A stretch of DNA of 64,000 nt from contig CM072801.1 in assembly GCA_037013495.1 (NCBI GenBank), positions 75,377,816-75,441,815 of the forward strand, written 5' to 3'. This stretch comes from Hippophae tibetana. Lineage: Eukaryota > Streptophyta > Magnoliopsida > Rosales > Elaeagnaceae. The translations under genes and the position numbers were made by a program. The notes beneath the pieces are model-generated. The model was not told the origin of the DNA. It made no database searches and saw nothing but the letters and a program-made list of their open reading frames with translations. This document shows, one piece after another, positions 14,800 to 28,800 of this stretch (the stretch's first letter is position 1; every line of letters starts with the position of its first letter).

Positions 14800-17408
14800 C
14801 AAATCTAAAATTCAAAAAATAGATATACGAAGATGGATACACTAATTTCAGGAAGCAAGGATGTGAGACTAAATTATATGGATCCTTTTCACAAACAACC
14901 TAATACCTTAGACCACAAAGTAATAAGAAATATTGAATTACCATGAAAATGGTTAAGATGGAAAAATTGAAAACCTAAAGAGTTAGAACAAAAAACAATG
15001 CAGTAAGGTGGGGCCAAAATTTAAGAAGTCAATGCGTATTGTAAATGACGGAATTTGGGTTCAAAAACATGGGGAACTAAAGTATCGCTTTGTTGCGGTT
15101 TTTAGGTATCCAAACAAGCTTCAATTTGATATTTTATAATTGTAATGTCGACACACGAATTAAAATTAATAACATTTTAAAGTTGTAACCCCAATTAATC
15201 CCTTTAGTTTATTGAAACGATGAACTGTAGTAGGTCTCTTGTTTTTCTCAAGAACAAAGACTGGTCAAACTCAAAAAACAAAGAAAAGTAAAATATACTA
15301 ACATTTTAAAGAAAACATAGAAATGAATTCCAAATAGCAAAACAATGACAAATAAGTAGTAAAATAACACAAGACATGATGGACAAATTTTCGTTCTTTT
15401 TTTGGAATATGTCACTTAAGAAAGTAGAAAACAAACAAAGTACAAAATGTTTGAAATCTAAAATTCAAAAAATAGATATACGAATATAGATACACTGCTT
15501 CAGATACCCAGACTATAATACCAAATGATGTGGATAATTTTCGCGGACAGCCTAACAACTTTAGAACTCAAAGGAATAAGAAATATTGAATTACCAAGAA
15601 AATGGTTAAGAGGTAAAAATTAAAATCTTAAAGAGTTGGAACAAAAAAAATGCAGTAAGGTGGGACCAAAATTTAAGAAGTCAATGCGTATTGTAAATTA
15701 AGGAATTTGGGTTCAAAAACATTCGGGAACTATAATGTCCCTTTGGTGCGGTTTTAGGTATCCAAACAAGCTTCAATTAGATATTTTATAATAGGCATTT
15801 CGATACACGAATTAAAATTAATAACATTTTAAAGTAGTAAACCCAATTAATCCCTTTAGTTTTTTGAAACGATGAAATGTATTAGCTCTCTTTTTTTCTC
15901 AAGAACAATGATTGGTCAAACTCAAAAAACAAAGAAAAGTAAAAGATACTAACATTTTAAAGAAAACTTCGAAATGAACACCAAATAGGAAAACAATGAC
16001 AACAAAGTTGTAAAAAAAACACAGAACTTGAGGGACATATCTCCTTTCTTTTTTTGGCATTTGTGGCTTAAGAAAGCAGAAATCAAACAAAGGACAAAAT
16101 GTTTCAAATCTAAAATTCAAAAAATAGATATACGAAGATGGATACACTAATTTCAGCAAGCAAGGATGTGAGACTAAATTATATGGATCCTTTTCACAAA
16201 CAACCTAATACCTTAGACCACAAAGTAATAAGAAATATTGAATTACCAAGAAAATGGTTAAGATGGAAAAATTGAAAACCTAAAGAGTTAGAACAAAAAA
16301 CAATGCAGTAAGGTGGGACCAAAATTTAAGAAGTCAATGCGTATTGTAAATGACGGAATTTGGGTTCAAAAACATGGGGAACTAAAGTATCGCTTTGTTG
16401 CGGTTTTTAGGTATCCAAACAAGCTTCAATTTGATATTTTATAATTGTAATGTCGACACACGAATTAAAATTAATAACATTTTAAAGTTGTAACCCCAAT
16501 TAATCCCTTTAGTTTATTGAAACGATGAACTGTAGTAGGTCTCTTGTTTTTCTCAAGAACAAAGACTGGTCAAACTCAAAAAACAAAGAAAAGTAAAATA
16601 TACTAACATTTTAAAGAAAACATAGAAATGAATTCCAAATAGCAAAACAATGACAAATAAGTAGTAAAATAACACAAGACATGATGGACAAATTTTCGTT
16701 CTTTTTTTGGAATATGTCACTTAAGAAAGTAGAAAACAAACAAAGTACAAAATGTTTGAAATCTAAAATTCAAAAAATAGATATACGAATATAGATACAC
16801 TGCTTCAGATACCCAGACTATAATACCAAATGATGTGGATAATTTTCGCGGACAGCCTAACAACTTTAGAACTCAAAGGAATAAGAAATATTGAATTACC
16901 AAGAAAATGGTTAAGAGGTAAAAATTAAAATCTTAAAGAGTTGGAACAAAAAAAATGCAGTAAGGTGGGACCAAAATTTAAGAAGTCAATGCGTATTGTA
17001 AATTAAGGAATTTGGGTTCAAAAACATTCGGGAACTATAATGTCGCTTTGGTGCGGTTTTAGGTATCCAAACAAGCTTCAATTAGATATTTTATAATAGG
17101 CATTTCGATACACGAATTAAAATTAATAACATTTTAAAGTAGTAAACCCAATTAATCCCTTTAGTTTTTTGAAACGATGAAATGTATTAGCTCTCTTTTT
17201 TTCTCAAGAACAATGATTGGTCAAACTCAAAAAACAAAGAAAAGTAAAAGATACTAACATTTTAAAGAAAACTTCGAAATGAACACCAAATAGGAAAACA
17301 ATGACAACAAAGTTGTAAAAAAACACAGAACTTGAGGGACATATCTCCTTTCTTTTTGTGGCATTTGTGGCTTAAGAAAGCAGAAATCAAACAAAGGACA
17401 AAATGTTT
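14800..17408. repeat. Satellite block 5: two A-B dimers of 1305 and 1304 bp
   Basis: Units start at 14800 (A), 15453 (B), 16105 (A) and 16758 (B). Both B units share the rare change GTGGATAATTTTCG, which removes the BamHI site kept almost everywhere else. Both A units share GAAGATGGATACAC. These shared private variants show that 14800-16104 and 16105-17408 derive from one A-B dimer copied in tandem. Confidence 0.9.
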
Positions 17409-20400
17409 CAAATCTAAAATTCAAAAAATAGATATACGAAGATGGATACACTAATTTCAGCAAGCAAGGATGTGAGACTAAATTATATGGATCCTTTTCA
17501 CAAACAACCTAATACCTTAGAACACAAAGTAATAAGAAATATTGAATTACCAAGAAAATGGTTAAGATGGAAAAATTGAAAACCTAAAGAGTTAGAACAA
17601 AAAACAATGCAGTAAGGTGGGACCAACTTTTAAGAAGTCAATGCGTATTGTAAATTAAGGAATTTGGGTTCAAAAACATGTGGAACTAAAGTATCGCTTT
17701 GTTGCGGTTTTTAGGTATCCAAACAAGCTTCAATTTGTTATTTTATAATTGTAATGTCGAGACACGAATTAAAATTAATAACATTTTAAAGTTGTAACCC
17801 CAATTAATCCCTTTAGTTTATTGAAACGATGAACTGTAGTAGGTCTCTTGTTTTTCTCAAGAACAAAGACTGGTCAAACTCAAAAAACAAAGAAAAGTAA
17901 AATATACTAACATTTTAAAGAAAACATAGAAATGAATTCCAAATAGCAAAACAATGACAAATAAGTACTAAAGAACAAAAGACATGATGGACAAATTTTC
18001 GTTCTTTTTTTGGAATATGTCACTTAAGAAATGAGAAACCAAACAAAGAACAAAATGTTTGAAATCTAATATTCAAAAAATAGATATACGAATATAGATA
18101 CACTGCTTCAGCAACCCAGACTATAATACCAAATGATGTGGATCCTTTTCGCAGACAGCTTAGAACTCAAAGGAATAAGAAATATTGAATTACCAAGAAA
18201 ATGGTTAAGAGGTAAAAATTAAAATGTTAAAGAGTTGGAACAAAAAACAATGCAGTAAGTTGGGACCATAATTTAAGAAGTCAATGCGTATTGTAAATGA
18301 AAGAATTTGGGTTCAAAAACATTTGGAACTAAAGTATCGCTTTGGTGCCGTTTTTAGGTATCCAAACAAGCTTCAATTTGATATTTTATAATTGTAATTT
18401 CGATAAACGAATTAAAATTAATAACATTTTAAAGTTGTAACCCCAATTAATCCCTTTAGTTTATTGAAACGATGAACTGTAGTAGGTCTCTTGTTTTTCT
18501 CAAGAACAAAGACTCGTCAAACTCAAAAAACAAAGAAAAGTAAAATATACTAACATTTTAAAGAAAACTTAGAAATGAATTCCAAATAGCAAAACAATGA
18601 TAAATAAGTAGTAAAATAACACAAGACATGATGGACAAATTTTCGTTCTTTTTTTGGAATATGTCAATTAAGAAAGCAGAAAACAAACAAAGGACAAAAT
18701 GTTTGAAATCTAAAATTCAAAAAATAGATATACGAATATAGATACACTAGTTCAGCAACCCAGACTATAATACCAAATGATGTGGATCCTTTTCGCAGAC
18801 AGCCAAACAACTTTAGAACTCAAAGGAATAAGAAATATTGAATTACCAAGAAAATGGTTAAGAGGTAAAAATTAAAATCTTAAAGAGTTGGAACCAAAAA
18901 AAAACGCAGTAAGGTGGGACCAAAATTTAAAAAGTCAATGCGTATTGTAAATGAAGGAATTTGGGTTCAAAAACATGGGGAACTATAATGTCGCTTTGGT
19001 GCGGTTTTAGGTATCCGAACAAGCTTCAATTAGATATTTTATAATGGGCATTTCGATACACGAATTAAAATTAATAACATTTTAAAGTAGTAAACCCAAT
19101 TAATCCCTTTAATTTTTTGAAACGATGAAATGTATTAGCTCTCTTGTTTTTCTCAAGAACAAAGATTGGTCAAACTCAAAAAACAAAGAAAAGTAAAAGA
19201 TACTAACATTTTAAAAAAAACTTTGAAATGAACTCCAAATAGGAAAACAATGACAACAAAGTAGTAAAAAAACACAGGACTTGAGGGACATATCTCCTTT
19301 CTTTTTTTGGCATTTTATTGGCTTAAGAAAGGAGAATTCAAACAAAGGACAAAATGTTTCAAATCTAAAATTCAAAAAATAGATATACGAAGATAGATAC
19401 ACTAATTTCAGCAACCAAGGATGTGAGACTAAATTATATGGATCCTTTTCACAAACAACCTAATACCTTAGAACACAAAGAAATAAGAAATATTCAATTA
19501 TCAAGAAAATGGTTAAGATGTAAAAATTGAAATCCTAAAGTGTTAGAACAAAAAACAATGCAGTAAGGTGGGACCAAAATTTAAGAAGTCAATGCGTATT
19601 GTAAATGACGGAATTTGGGTTCAAAAACATGGGGAACTATAGTATCGCTTTGGTGCCGTTTTTAGGTATCCAAACAAGCTTCAATTTGATATTTTATAAT
19701 TGTAATTTCGATACACAAATTAAAATTAATAACATTTTAAAGTTGTAACCCCAATTAATCCCTTTAGTTTATTGAAACGATGAACTGTAGTAGGTCTCTT
19801 GTTTTTCTCAAGAACAAAGACTGGTCAAACTCAAAAAACAAAGAAAAGTAAAATATACTAACATTTTAAAGAAAACTTAGAAATGAATTCCAAATAGCAA
19901 AACAATGACAAATAAGTAGTAAAGAACAAAAGACATGATGGACAAATTTTCGTTCTTTTTTTGGAATATGTCACTTAAGAAAGCAGAAAACAAACAAAGA
20001 ACAAAATGTTTGAAATCTAATATTCAAAAAATAGATATACGAATATAGATACACTGCTTCAGCAACCCAGACTATAATACCAAATGATGTGGATCCTTTT
20101 CGCAGTCACCTTAGAACTCAAAGGAATAAGAAATATTGAATTACCAAGAAAATGGTTAAGAGGTAAAAATTAAAATCTTAAAGAGTTGGAACAAAAAACA
20201 ACGCAGTAAGTTGGGACCATAATTTAAGAAGTCAATGCGTATTGTAAATGACGGAATTTGGGTTCAAAAACATGGGGAACTAAAGTATCGCTTTGGTGCC
20301 GTTTTTAGGTATCCAAACAAGCTTCAATTTGATATTTTATAATTGTAATTTCGATAAACGAATTAAAATTAATAACATTTTAAAGTTGTAACCCCAATTA

Positions 20401-22603
20401 ATCCCTTTAGTTTATTGAAACGATGAACTGTAGTAGGTCTCTTGTTTTTCTCAAGAACAAAGACTGGTCAAACTCAAAAAACAAAGAAAAGTAAAATATA
20501 CTAACATTTTAAAGAAAACTTAGAAATGAATTCCAAATAGCAAAACAATGACAAATAAGTAGTAAAATAACACAAGACATGATGGACAAATTTTCGTTCT
20601 TTTTTTGGAATATGTCAATTAAGAAAGCAGAAAACAAACAAAGGACAAAATGTTTGAAATCTAAAATTCAAAAAATAGATATACGAATATAGATACACTA
20701 GTTTAACAACCCAGACTATAATACCAAATGATGTGGATCCTTTTCGCAGACAGCCAAACAACTTTAGAACTCAAAGGAATAAGAAATATTGAATTACCAA
20801 GAAAATGGTTAAGAGGTAAAAATTAAATTCTTAAAGAGTTGGAACAAAAAACAACGCAGTAAGGTGGGACCAAAATTTAAGAAGTCAATGCGTATTATAA
20901 ATGAAGGAATTTGGGTTCAAAAACATGGGGAACTATAATGTCGCTTTGATGCGGTTTTAGGTATCCGAACAAGCTTCAATTAGATATTTTATAATGGGCA
21001 TTTTGATACACGAATTAAAATTAATAACATTTTAAAGTAGTAAACCCAATTAATCCCTTTAATTTTTTGAAACGATGAAATGTATTAGCTCTCTTGTTTT
21101 TCTCAAGAACAAAGATTGGTCAAACTCAAAAAACAAAGAAAAGTAAAAGATACTAACATTTTAAAGAAAACTTTGAAATCAACTCCAAAGAGGAAAACAA
21201 TGACAACAAAGTAGTAAAAAAACACAGAACATGATGGACAAATTTTCGTTCTTTTTTTGGAATATGTCACTTAAGAAAGCAGAAAACAAACAAAGAACAA
21301 AATGTTTGAAATCTAATATTCAAAAAATAGATATACGAATATAGATACACTGCTTCAGCAACCCAGACTATAATACCAAATGATGTGGATCCTTTTCGCA
21401 GTCACCTTAGAACTCAAAGGAATAAGAAATATTGAATTACCAAGAAAATGGTTAAGAGGTAAAAATTAAAATCTTAAAGAGTTGGAACAAAAAACAACGC
21501 AGTAAGTTGGGACCATAATTTAAGAAGTCAATGCGTATTGTAAATGACGGAATTTGGGTTCAAAAACATGGGGAACTAAAGTATCGCTTTGGTGCCGTTT
21601 TTAGGTATCCAAACAAGCTTCAATTTGATATTTTATAATTGTAATTTCGATAAACGAATTAAAATTAATAACATTTTAAAGTTGTAACCCCAATTAATCC
21701 CTTTAGTTTATTGAAACGATGAACTGTAGTAGGTCTCTTGTTTTTCTCAAGAACAAAGACTGGTCAAACTCAAAAAACAAAGAAAAGTAAAATATACTAA
21801 CATTTTAAAGAAAACTTAGAAATGAATTCCAAATAGCAAAACAATGACAAATAAGTAGTAAAATAACACAAGACATGATGGACAAATTTTCGTTCTTTTT
21901 TTGGAATATGTCAATTAAGAAAGCAGAAAACAAACAAAGGACAAAATGTTTGAAATCTAAAATTCAAAAAATAGATATACGAATATAGATACACTAGTTT
22001 AACAACCCAGACTATAATACCAAATGATGTGGATCCTTTTCGCAGACAGCCAAACAACTTTAGAACTCAAAGGAATAAGAAATATTGAATTACCAAGAAA
22101 ATGGTTAAGAGGTAAAAATTAAATTCTTAAAGAGTTGGAACAAAAAACAACGCAGTAAGGTGGGACCAAAATTTAAGAAGTCAATGCGTATTATAAATGA
22201 AGGAATTTGGGTTCAAAAACATGGGGAACTATAATGTCGCTTTGATGCGGTTTTAGGTATCCGAACAAGCTTCAATTAGATATTTTATAATGGGCATTTT
22301 GATACACCAATTAAAATTAATAACATTTTAAAGTAGTAAACCCAATTAATCCCTTTAATTTTTTGAAACGATGAAATGTATTAGCTCTCTTGTTTTTCTC
22401 AAGAACAAAGATTGGTCAAACTCAAAAAACAAAGAAAAGTAAAAGATACTAACATTTTAAAGAAAACTTTGAAATCAACTCCAAAGAGGAAAACAATGAC
22501 AACAAAGTAGTAAAAAAACACAGAACTTGAGGGACATATCTCCTTTCTTTTTTTGGCATTTGTGGCTTAAGAAAGCAGAAATCAAACAAAGGACAAAATG
22601 TTT
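17409..22603. repeat. Satellite block 6: mixed A and B units including 644-bp variants
   Basis: Units start at 17409 (A, 652), 18061 (B, 644), 18705 (B, 655), 19360 (A, 652), 20012 (B, 644), 20656 (652), 21308 (644) and 21952 (652). The 644-bp variant has lost about 8 bp where other units read CAGCCTAACAACTTTAGAAC: it reads CAGACAGCTTAGAAC, or GCAGTCACCTTAGAAC in units 20012 and 21308. This block contains the exact 1296-bp duplication listed separately. Confidence 0.88.
19935..22526. repeat. Recent 1296-bp tandem duplication (19935-21230 / 21231-22526)
   Basis: Both copies begin ATGATGGACAAATTTTCG, contain the private variant GCAGTCACCTTAGAAC, and end in AAAAACACAGAAC. At 21230/21231 the class A context CACAGAAC is joined directly to class B ATGATGG, a chimeric junction. 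At the end of copy 2 the normal class A continuation TTGAGGG follows. By eye the copies differ only at one place (CACGAATT at about 21007 against CACCAATT at about 22303). The unit spans two monomers but its ends are not at monomer boundaries. Confidence 0.88.
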
Positions 22604-25600
22604 CAAATCTAAAATTCAAAAAATAGATATACGAAGATAGATACACTAATTTCAGCAACCAAGGATGTGAGACTAAATTATATGGATCCTTTTCACAAAC
22701 AACCTAATACCTTAGAACACAAAGTAATAAGAAATATTCAATTACCAAGAAAATGGTTAAGATGTAAAAATTGAAATCCTAAAGAGTTAGAACAAAAAAC
22801 AATGCAGTAAGATGGGACCAAAATTTAAGAAGTCATTGCGTATTGTAAATGACGGAATTTGGGTTCAAAAACATGGGGAACTAAAGTATCGCTTTGCTGC
22901 AGTTTTTAGGTATCCAAACAAGCTTCAATTTGATATTTTAAAATTGTAATTTCGATACACGAATTAAAATTAATAACATTTAAAAGTTGTAACCCCAAAT
23001 AATCCCTTTAGTTTATTGAAACGATGAACTGTAGTAGGTCTCTTGTTTTTCTCAAGAACAAAACTGGTCAAACTCAAAAAACAAAGAAAAGTAAAATATA
23101 CTAACATTTTAAAGAAAACTTAGAAATGAATTCCAAATAGCAAAACAATGACAAATAAGCAGTAAAATAACACAAGACATGATGGACAAATTTTCGTTCT
23201 TTTTTTGGAATATGTCACTTAAGAAAGCAGAAAACAAACAAAGGGCAAAATGTTTGAAATCTAAAATTCAAAAAATAGATATACGAATATAGATACACTA
23301 CTTCAGCAACCCAGACTATAATACCAAATGATGTGGATCCATTTCGCAGACAGCCTAACAACTTTAGAACTCAAAGGAATAAGAAATATTGAATTACCAA
23401 GAAAATGGTTAAGAGGTAAAAATTAAAATCTTAAAGAGTTGGAACAAAAAACAACGCAGTAAGGTAGAAGCAAAATTGAAGAAGTCAATGCGTATTGTAA
23501 ATGAAGGAATTTGGGTTCAAAAATATGGGGAACTATAATGTCGCTTTGGTGCGGTTTTAGGTATATAAACAAGCTTCAATTAGATATTTTATAATAGGCA
23601 TTTCGATACACGAATTAAAATTAATAACATTTTAAAGTAGTAAACCCAATTAATCCCTTTAATTTTTTGAAACGATGAAATGTATTAGCTCTCTTGTTTT
23701 TCTCAAGAACAAAGATTGGTCAAACTCAAAAAACAAAGAAAAGTAAAAGATACTAACATTTTAAAAAAAACTTTGAAATGAACTCCAAATAGGAAAACAA
23801 AGACAACAAAGTAGTAAAAAAACACAGGACTTGAGGGACATATCTCCTTTCTTTTTTTGGCATTTTATTGGCTTAAGAAAGGAGAATTCAAACAAAGGAC
23901 AAAATGTTTCAAATCTAAAATTCAAAAAATAGATATACGAAGATAGATACACTAATTTCAGTAACCAAGGATGTGAGACTAAATTATATGGATCCTTTTC
24001 ACAAACAACCTAATACCTTAGAACACAAAGTAATAAGAAATATTCAATTACCAAGAAAATGGTTAAGATGTAAAAATTGAAATCCTAAAGAGTTAGAACA
24101 AAAAACAATGCAGTAAGGTGGGACCAAAATTTAAGAAGTCAATGCGTATTGTAAATGACGGAATTTGGGTTCAAAAACATGGGGAACTAAAGTATCGCTT
24201 TGGTGCCGTTTTTAGGTATCCAAACAAGCTTCAATTTGATATTTTATAATTGTAATTTCGATACACGAATTAAAATTAATAATATTTTAAAGTTGTAACC
24301 CCAATTAATCCCTTTAGTTTATTGAAACGATGAACTGTAGTAGGTCTCTTGTTTTTCTCAAGAACAAAGACTGGTCAAACTCAAAAAACAAAGAAAAGTA
24401 AAATATACTAACATTTTAAAGAAAACTTAGAAATGAATTCCAAATAGCAAAACAATGACAAATAAGTAGTAAAGTACAAAAGACATGATGGACAAATTTT
24501 CGTTCTTTTTTTGGAATATGTCACTTAAGAAAGCAGAAAACAAACAAAGAACAAAATGTTTGAAATCTAATATTCAAAAAATAGATATACGAATATAGAT
24601 ACACTGCTTCAGCAACCCAAACTATAATACCAAATGATGTGGATCCTTTTCGCAGACAGCTTAGAACTCAAAGGAATAAGAAATATTGAATTACCAAGAA
24701 AATGGTTAAGAGGTAAAAATTAAAATCTTAAAGAGTTGGAACAAAAAACAACGCAGTAAGTTGGGACCATAATTTAAGAAGTCAATGCGTATTGTAAATG
24801 ACGGAATTTGGGTTCAAAAACATGGGGAACTAAAGTATCGCTTTGGTGCCGTTTTTAGGTATCCAAACAAGCTTCAATTTGATATTTTATAATTGTAATT
24901 TCGATAAACGAATTAAAATTAATAACATTTTAAAGTTGTAACCCCAATTAATCCCTTTAGTTTATTGAAACGATGAACTGTAGTAGGTCTCTTGTTTTTC
25001 TCAAGAACAAAGACTGGTCAAACTCAAAAAACAAAGAAAAGTAAAATATACTAACATTTTAAAGAAAACTTAGAAATGAATTCCAAATAGCAAAACAATG
25101 ACAAATAAGTAGTAAAATAACACAAGACATGATGGACAAATTTTCGTTCTTTTTTTGGAATATGTCAATTAAGAAAGCAGAAAACAAACAAAGGACAAAA
25201 TGTTTGAAATCTAAAATTCAAAAAATAGATATACGAATATAGATACACTAGTTTAACAACCCAGACTATAATACCAAATGATGTGGATCCTTTTCGCAGA
25301 CAGCCAAACAACTTTAGAACTCAAAGGAATAAGAAATATTGAATTACCAAGAAAATGGTTAAGAGGTAAAAATTAAATTCTTAAAGAGTTGGAACAAAAA
25401 ACAACGCAGTAAGGTGGGACCAAAATTTAAGAAGTCAATGCGTATTATAAATGAAGGAATTTGGGTTCAAAAACATGGGGAACTATAATGTCGCTTTGAT
25501 GCGGTTTTAGGTATCCGAACAAGCTTCAATTAGATATTTTATAATGGGCATTTTGATACACGAATTAAAATTAATAACATTTTAAAGTAGTAAACCCAAT

Positions 25601-25857
25601 TAATCCCTTTAATTTTTTGAAACGATGAAATGTATTAGCTCTCTTGTTTTTCTCAAGAACAAAGATTGGTCAAACTCAAAAAACAAAGAAAAGTAAAAGA
25701 TACTAACATTTTAAAGAAAACTTTGAAATGAACTCCAAAGAGGAAAACAATGACAACAAAGTAGTAAAAAAACACAGAACTTGAGGGACATATCTCCTTT
25801 CTTTTTTTGGCATTTGTGGCTTAAGAAAGCAGAAATCAAACAAAGGACAAAATGTTT
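22604..25857. repeat. Higher-order repeat, 5-mer of 3254 bp
   Basis: Monomers start at 22604 (652, A), 23256 (654, B), 23910 (652, A), 24562 (644, B with the 8-bp deletion) and 25206 (652, B with GTTTAACAACCC). Diagnostic marks: unit 22604 has TTTGCTGCAGTTTTTAGG and a TGATATTTTAAAATTG variant; unit 23256 has GTGGATCCATTTCG and GGTATATAAACAAGC; unit 24562 has AATATTCAAAAAATAG. The same ordered set recurs at 34969 and 38223. Confidence 0.88.
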
Positions 25858-28800
25858 CAAATCTAAAATTCAAAAAATAGATATACGAAGATAGATACAC
25901 TAATTTCAGCAACCAAGGATGTGAGACTAAATTATATGGATCCTTTTCACAAACAACCTAATACCTTAGAACACAAAGTAATAAGAAATATTCAATTACC
26001 AAGAAAATGGTTAAGATGTAAAAATTGAAATGCTAAAGAGTTAGAACAAAAAACAATGCAGTAAGATGGGACCAAAATTTAAGAAGTCATTGCGTATTGT
26101 AAATGACGGAATTTGGGTTCAAAAACATGGGGAACTAAAGTATCGCTTTGCTGCAGTTTTTAGGTATCCAAACAAGCTTCAATTTGATATTTTAAAATTG
26201 TAATTTCGATACACGAATTAAAATTAATAACATTTAAAAGTTGTAACCCCAAATAATCCCTTTAGTTTATTGAAACGATGAACTGTAGTAGGTCTCTTGT
26301 TTTTCTCAAGAACAAAACTGGTCAAACTCAAAAAACAATGAAAAGTAAAATATACTAACATTTTAAAGAAAACTTAGAAATGAATTCCAAATAGCAAAAC
26401 AATGACAAATAAGCAGTAAAATAACACAAGACATGATGGACAAATTTTCGTTCTTTTTTTGGAATATGTCACTTAAGAAAGCAGAAAACAAACAAAGGGC
26501 AAAATGTTTGAAATCTAAAATTCAAAAAATAGATATACGAATATAGATACACTACTTCAGCAACCCAGACTATAATACCAAATGATGTGGATCCATTTCG
26601 CAGACAGCCTAACAACTTTAGAACTCAAAGGAATAAGAAATATTGAATTACCAAGAAAATGGTTAAGAGGTAAAAATTAAAATCTTAAAGAGTTGGAACA
26701 AAAAACAACGCAGTAAGGTAGAAGCAAAATTGAAGAAGTCAATGCGTATTGTAAATGAAGGAATTTGGGTTCAAAAATATGGGGAACTATAATGTCGCTT
26801 TGGTGCGGTTTTAGGTATATAAACAAGCTTCAATTAGATATTTTATAATAGGCATTTCGATACACGAATTAAAATTAATAACATTTTAAAGTAGTAAACC
26901 CAATTAATCCCTTTAATTTTTTGAAACGATGAAATGTATTAGCTCTCTTGTTTTTCTCAAGAACAAAGATTGGTCAAACTCAAAAAACAAAGAAAAGTAA
27001 AAGATACTAACATTTTAAAAAAAACTTTGAAATGAACTCCAAATAGGAAAACAAAGACAACAAAGTAGTAAAAAAACACAGGACTTGAGGGACATATCTC
27101 CTTTCTTTTTTTGGCATTTTATTGGCTTAAGAAAGGAGAATTCAAACAAAGGACAAAATGTTTCAAATCTAAAATTCAAAAAATAGATATACGAAGATAG
27201 ATACACTAATTTCAGCAACCAAGGATGTGAGACTAAATTATATGGATCCTTTTCACAAACAACCTAATACCTTAGAACACAAAGTAATAAGAAATATTCA
27301 ATTACCAAGAAAATGGTTAAGATGTAAAAATTGAATTGCTAAAGAGTTAGAACAAAAAACAATGCAGTAAGATGGGACCAAAATTTAAGAAGTCATTGCG
27401 TATTGTAAATGACGGAATTTGGGTTCAAAAACATGGGGAACTAAAGTATCGCTTTGCTGCAGTTTTTAGGTATCCAAACAAGCTTCAATTTGATATTTTA
27501 AAATTGTAATTTCGATACACGAATTAAAATTAATAACATTTAAAAGTTGTAACCCCAAATAATCCCTTTAGTTTATTGAAACGATGAACTGTAGTAGGTC
27601 TCTTGTTTTTCTCAAGAACAAAACTGGTCAAACTCAAAAAACAATGAAAAGTAAAATATACTAACATTTTAAAGAAAACTTAGAAATGAATTCCAAATAG
27701 CAAAACAATGACAAATAAGCAGTAAAATAACACAAGACATGATGGACAAATTTTCGTTCTTTTTTTGGAATATGTCACTTAAGAAAGCAGAAAACAAACA
27801 AAGGGCAAAATGTTTGAAATCTAAAATTCAAAAAATAGATATACGAATATAGATACACTACTTCAGCAACCCAGACTATAATACCAAATGATGTGGATCC
27901 ATTTCGCAGACAGCCTAACAACTTTAGAACTCAAAGGAATAAGAAATATTGAATTACCAAGCAAATGGTTAAGAGGTAAAAATTAAAATCTTAAAGAGTT
28001 GGAACAAAAAACAACGCAGTAAGGTAGAAGCAAAATTGAAGAAGTCAATGCGTATTGTAAATGAAGGAATTTGGGTTCAAAAATATGGGGAACTATAATG
28101 TCGCTTTGGTGCGGTTTTAGGTATATAAACAAGCTTCAATTAGATATTTTATAATAGGCATTTCGATACACGAATTAAAATTAATAACATTTTAAAGTAG
28201 TAAACCCAATTAATCCCTTTAATTTTTTGAAACGATGAAATGTATTAGCTCTCTTGTTTTTCTCAAGAACAAAGATTGGTCAAACTCAAAAAACAAAGAA
28301 AAGTAAAAGATACTAACATTTTAAAAAAAACTTTGAAATGAACTCCAAATAGGAAAACAAAGACAACAAAGTAGTAAAAAAACACAGGACTTGAGGGACA
28401 TATCTCCTTTCTTTTTTTGGCATTTTATTGGCTTAAGAAAGGAGAATTCAAACAAAGGACAAAATGTTTCAAATCTAAAATTCAAAAAATAGATATACGA
28501 AGATAGATACACTAATTTCAGCAACCAAGGATGTGAGACTAAATTATATGGATCCTTTTCACAAACAACCTAATACCTTAGAACACAAAGTAATAAGAAA
28601 TATTCAATTACCAAGAAAATGGTTAAGATGTAAAAATTGAAATCCTAAAGAGTTAGAACAAAAAACAATGCAGTAAGGTGGGACCAAAATTTAAGAAGTC
28701 AATGCGTATTGTAAATGACGGAATTTGGGTTCAAAAACATGGGGAACTAAAGTATCGCTTTGGTGCCGTTTTTAGGTATCCAAACAAGCTTCAATTTGAT

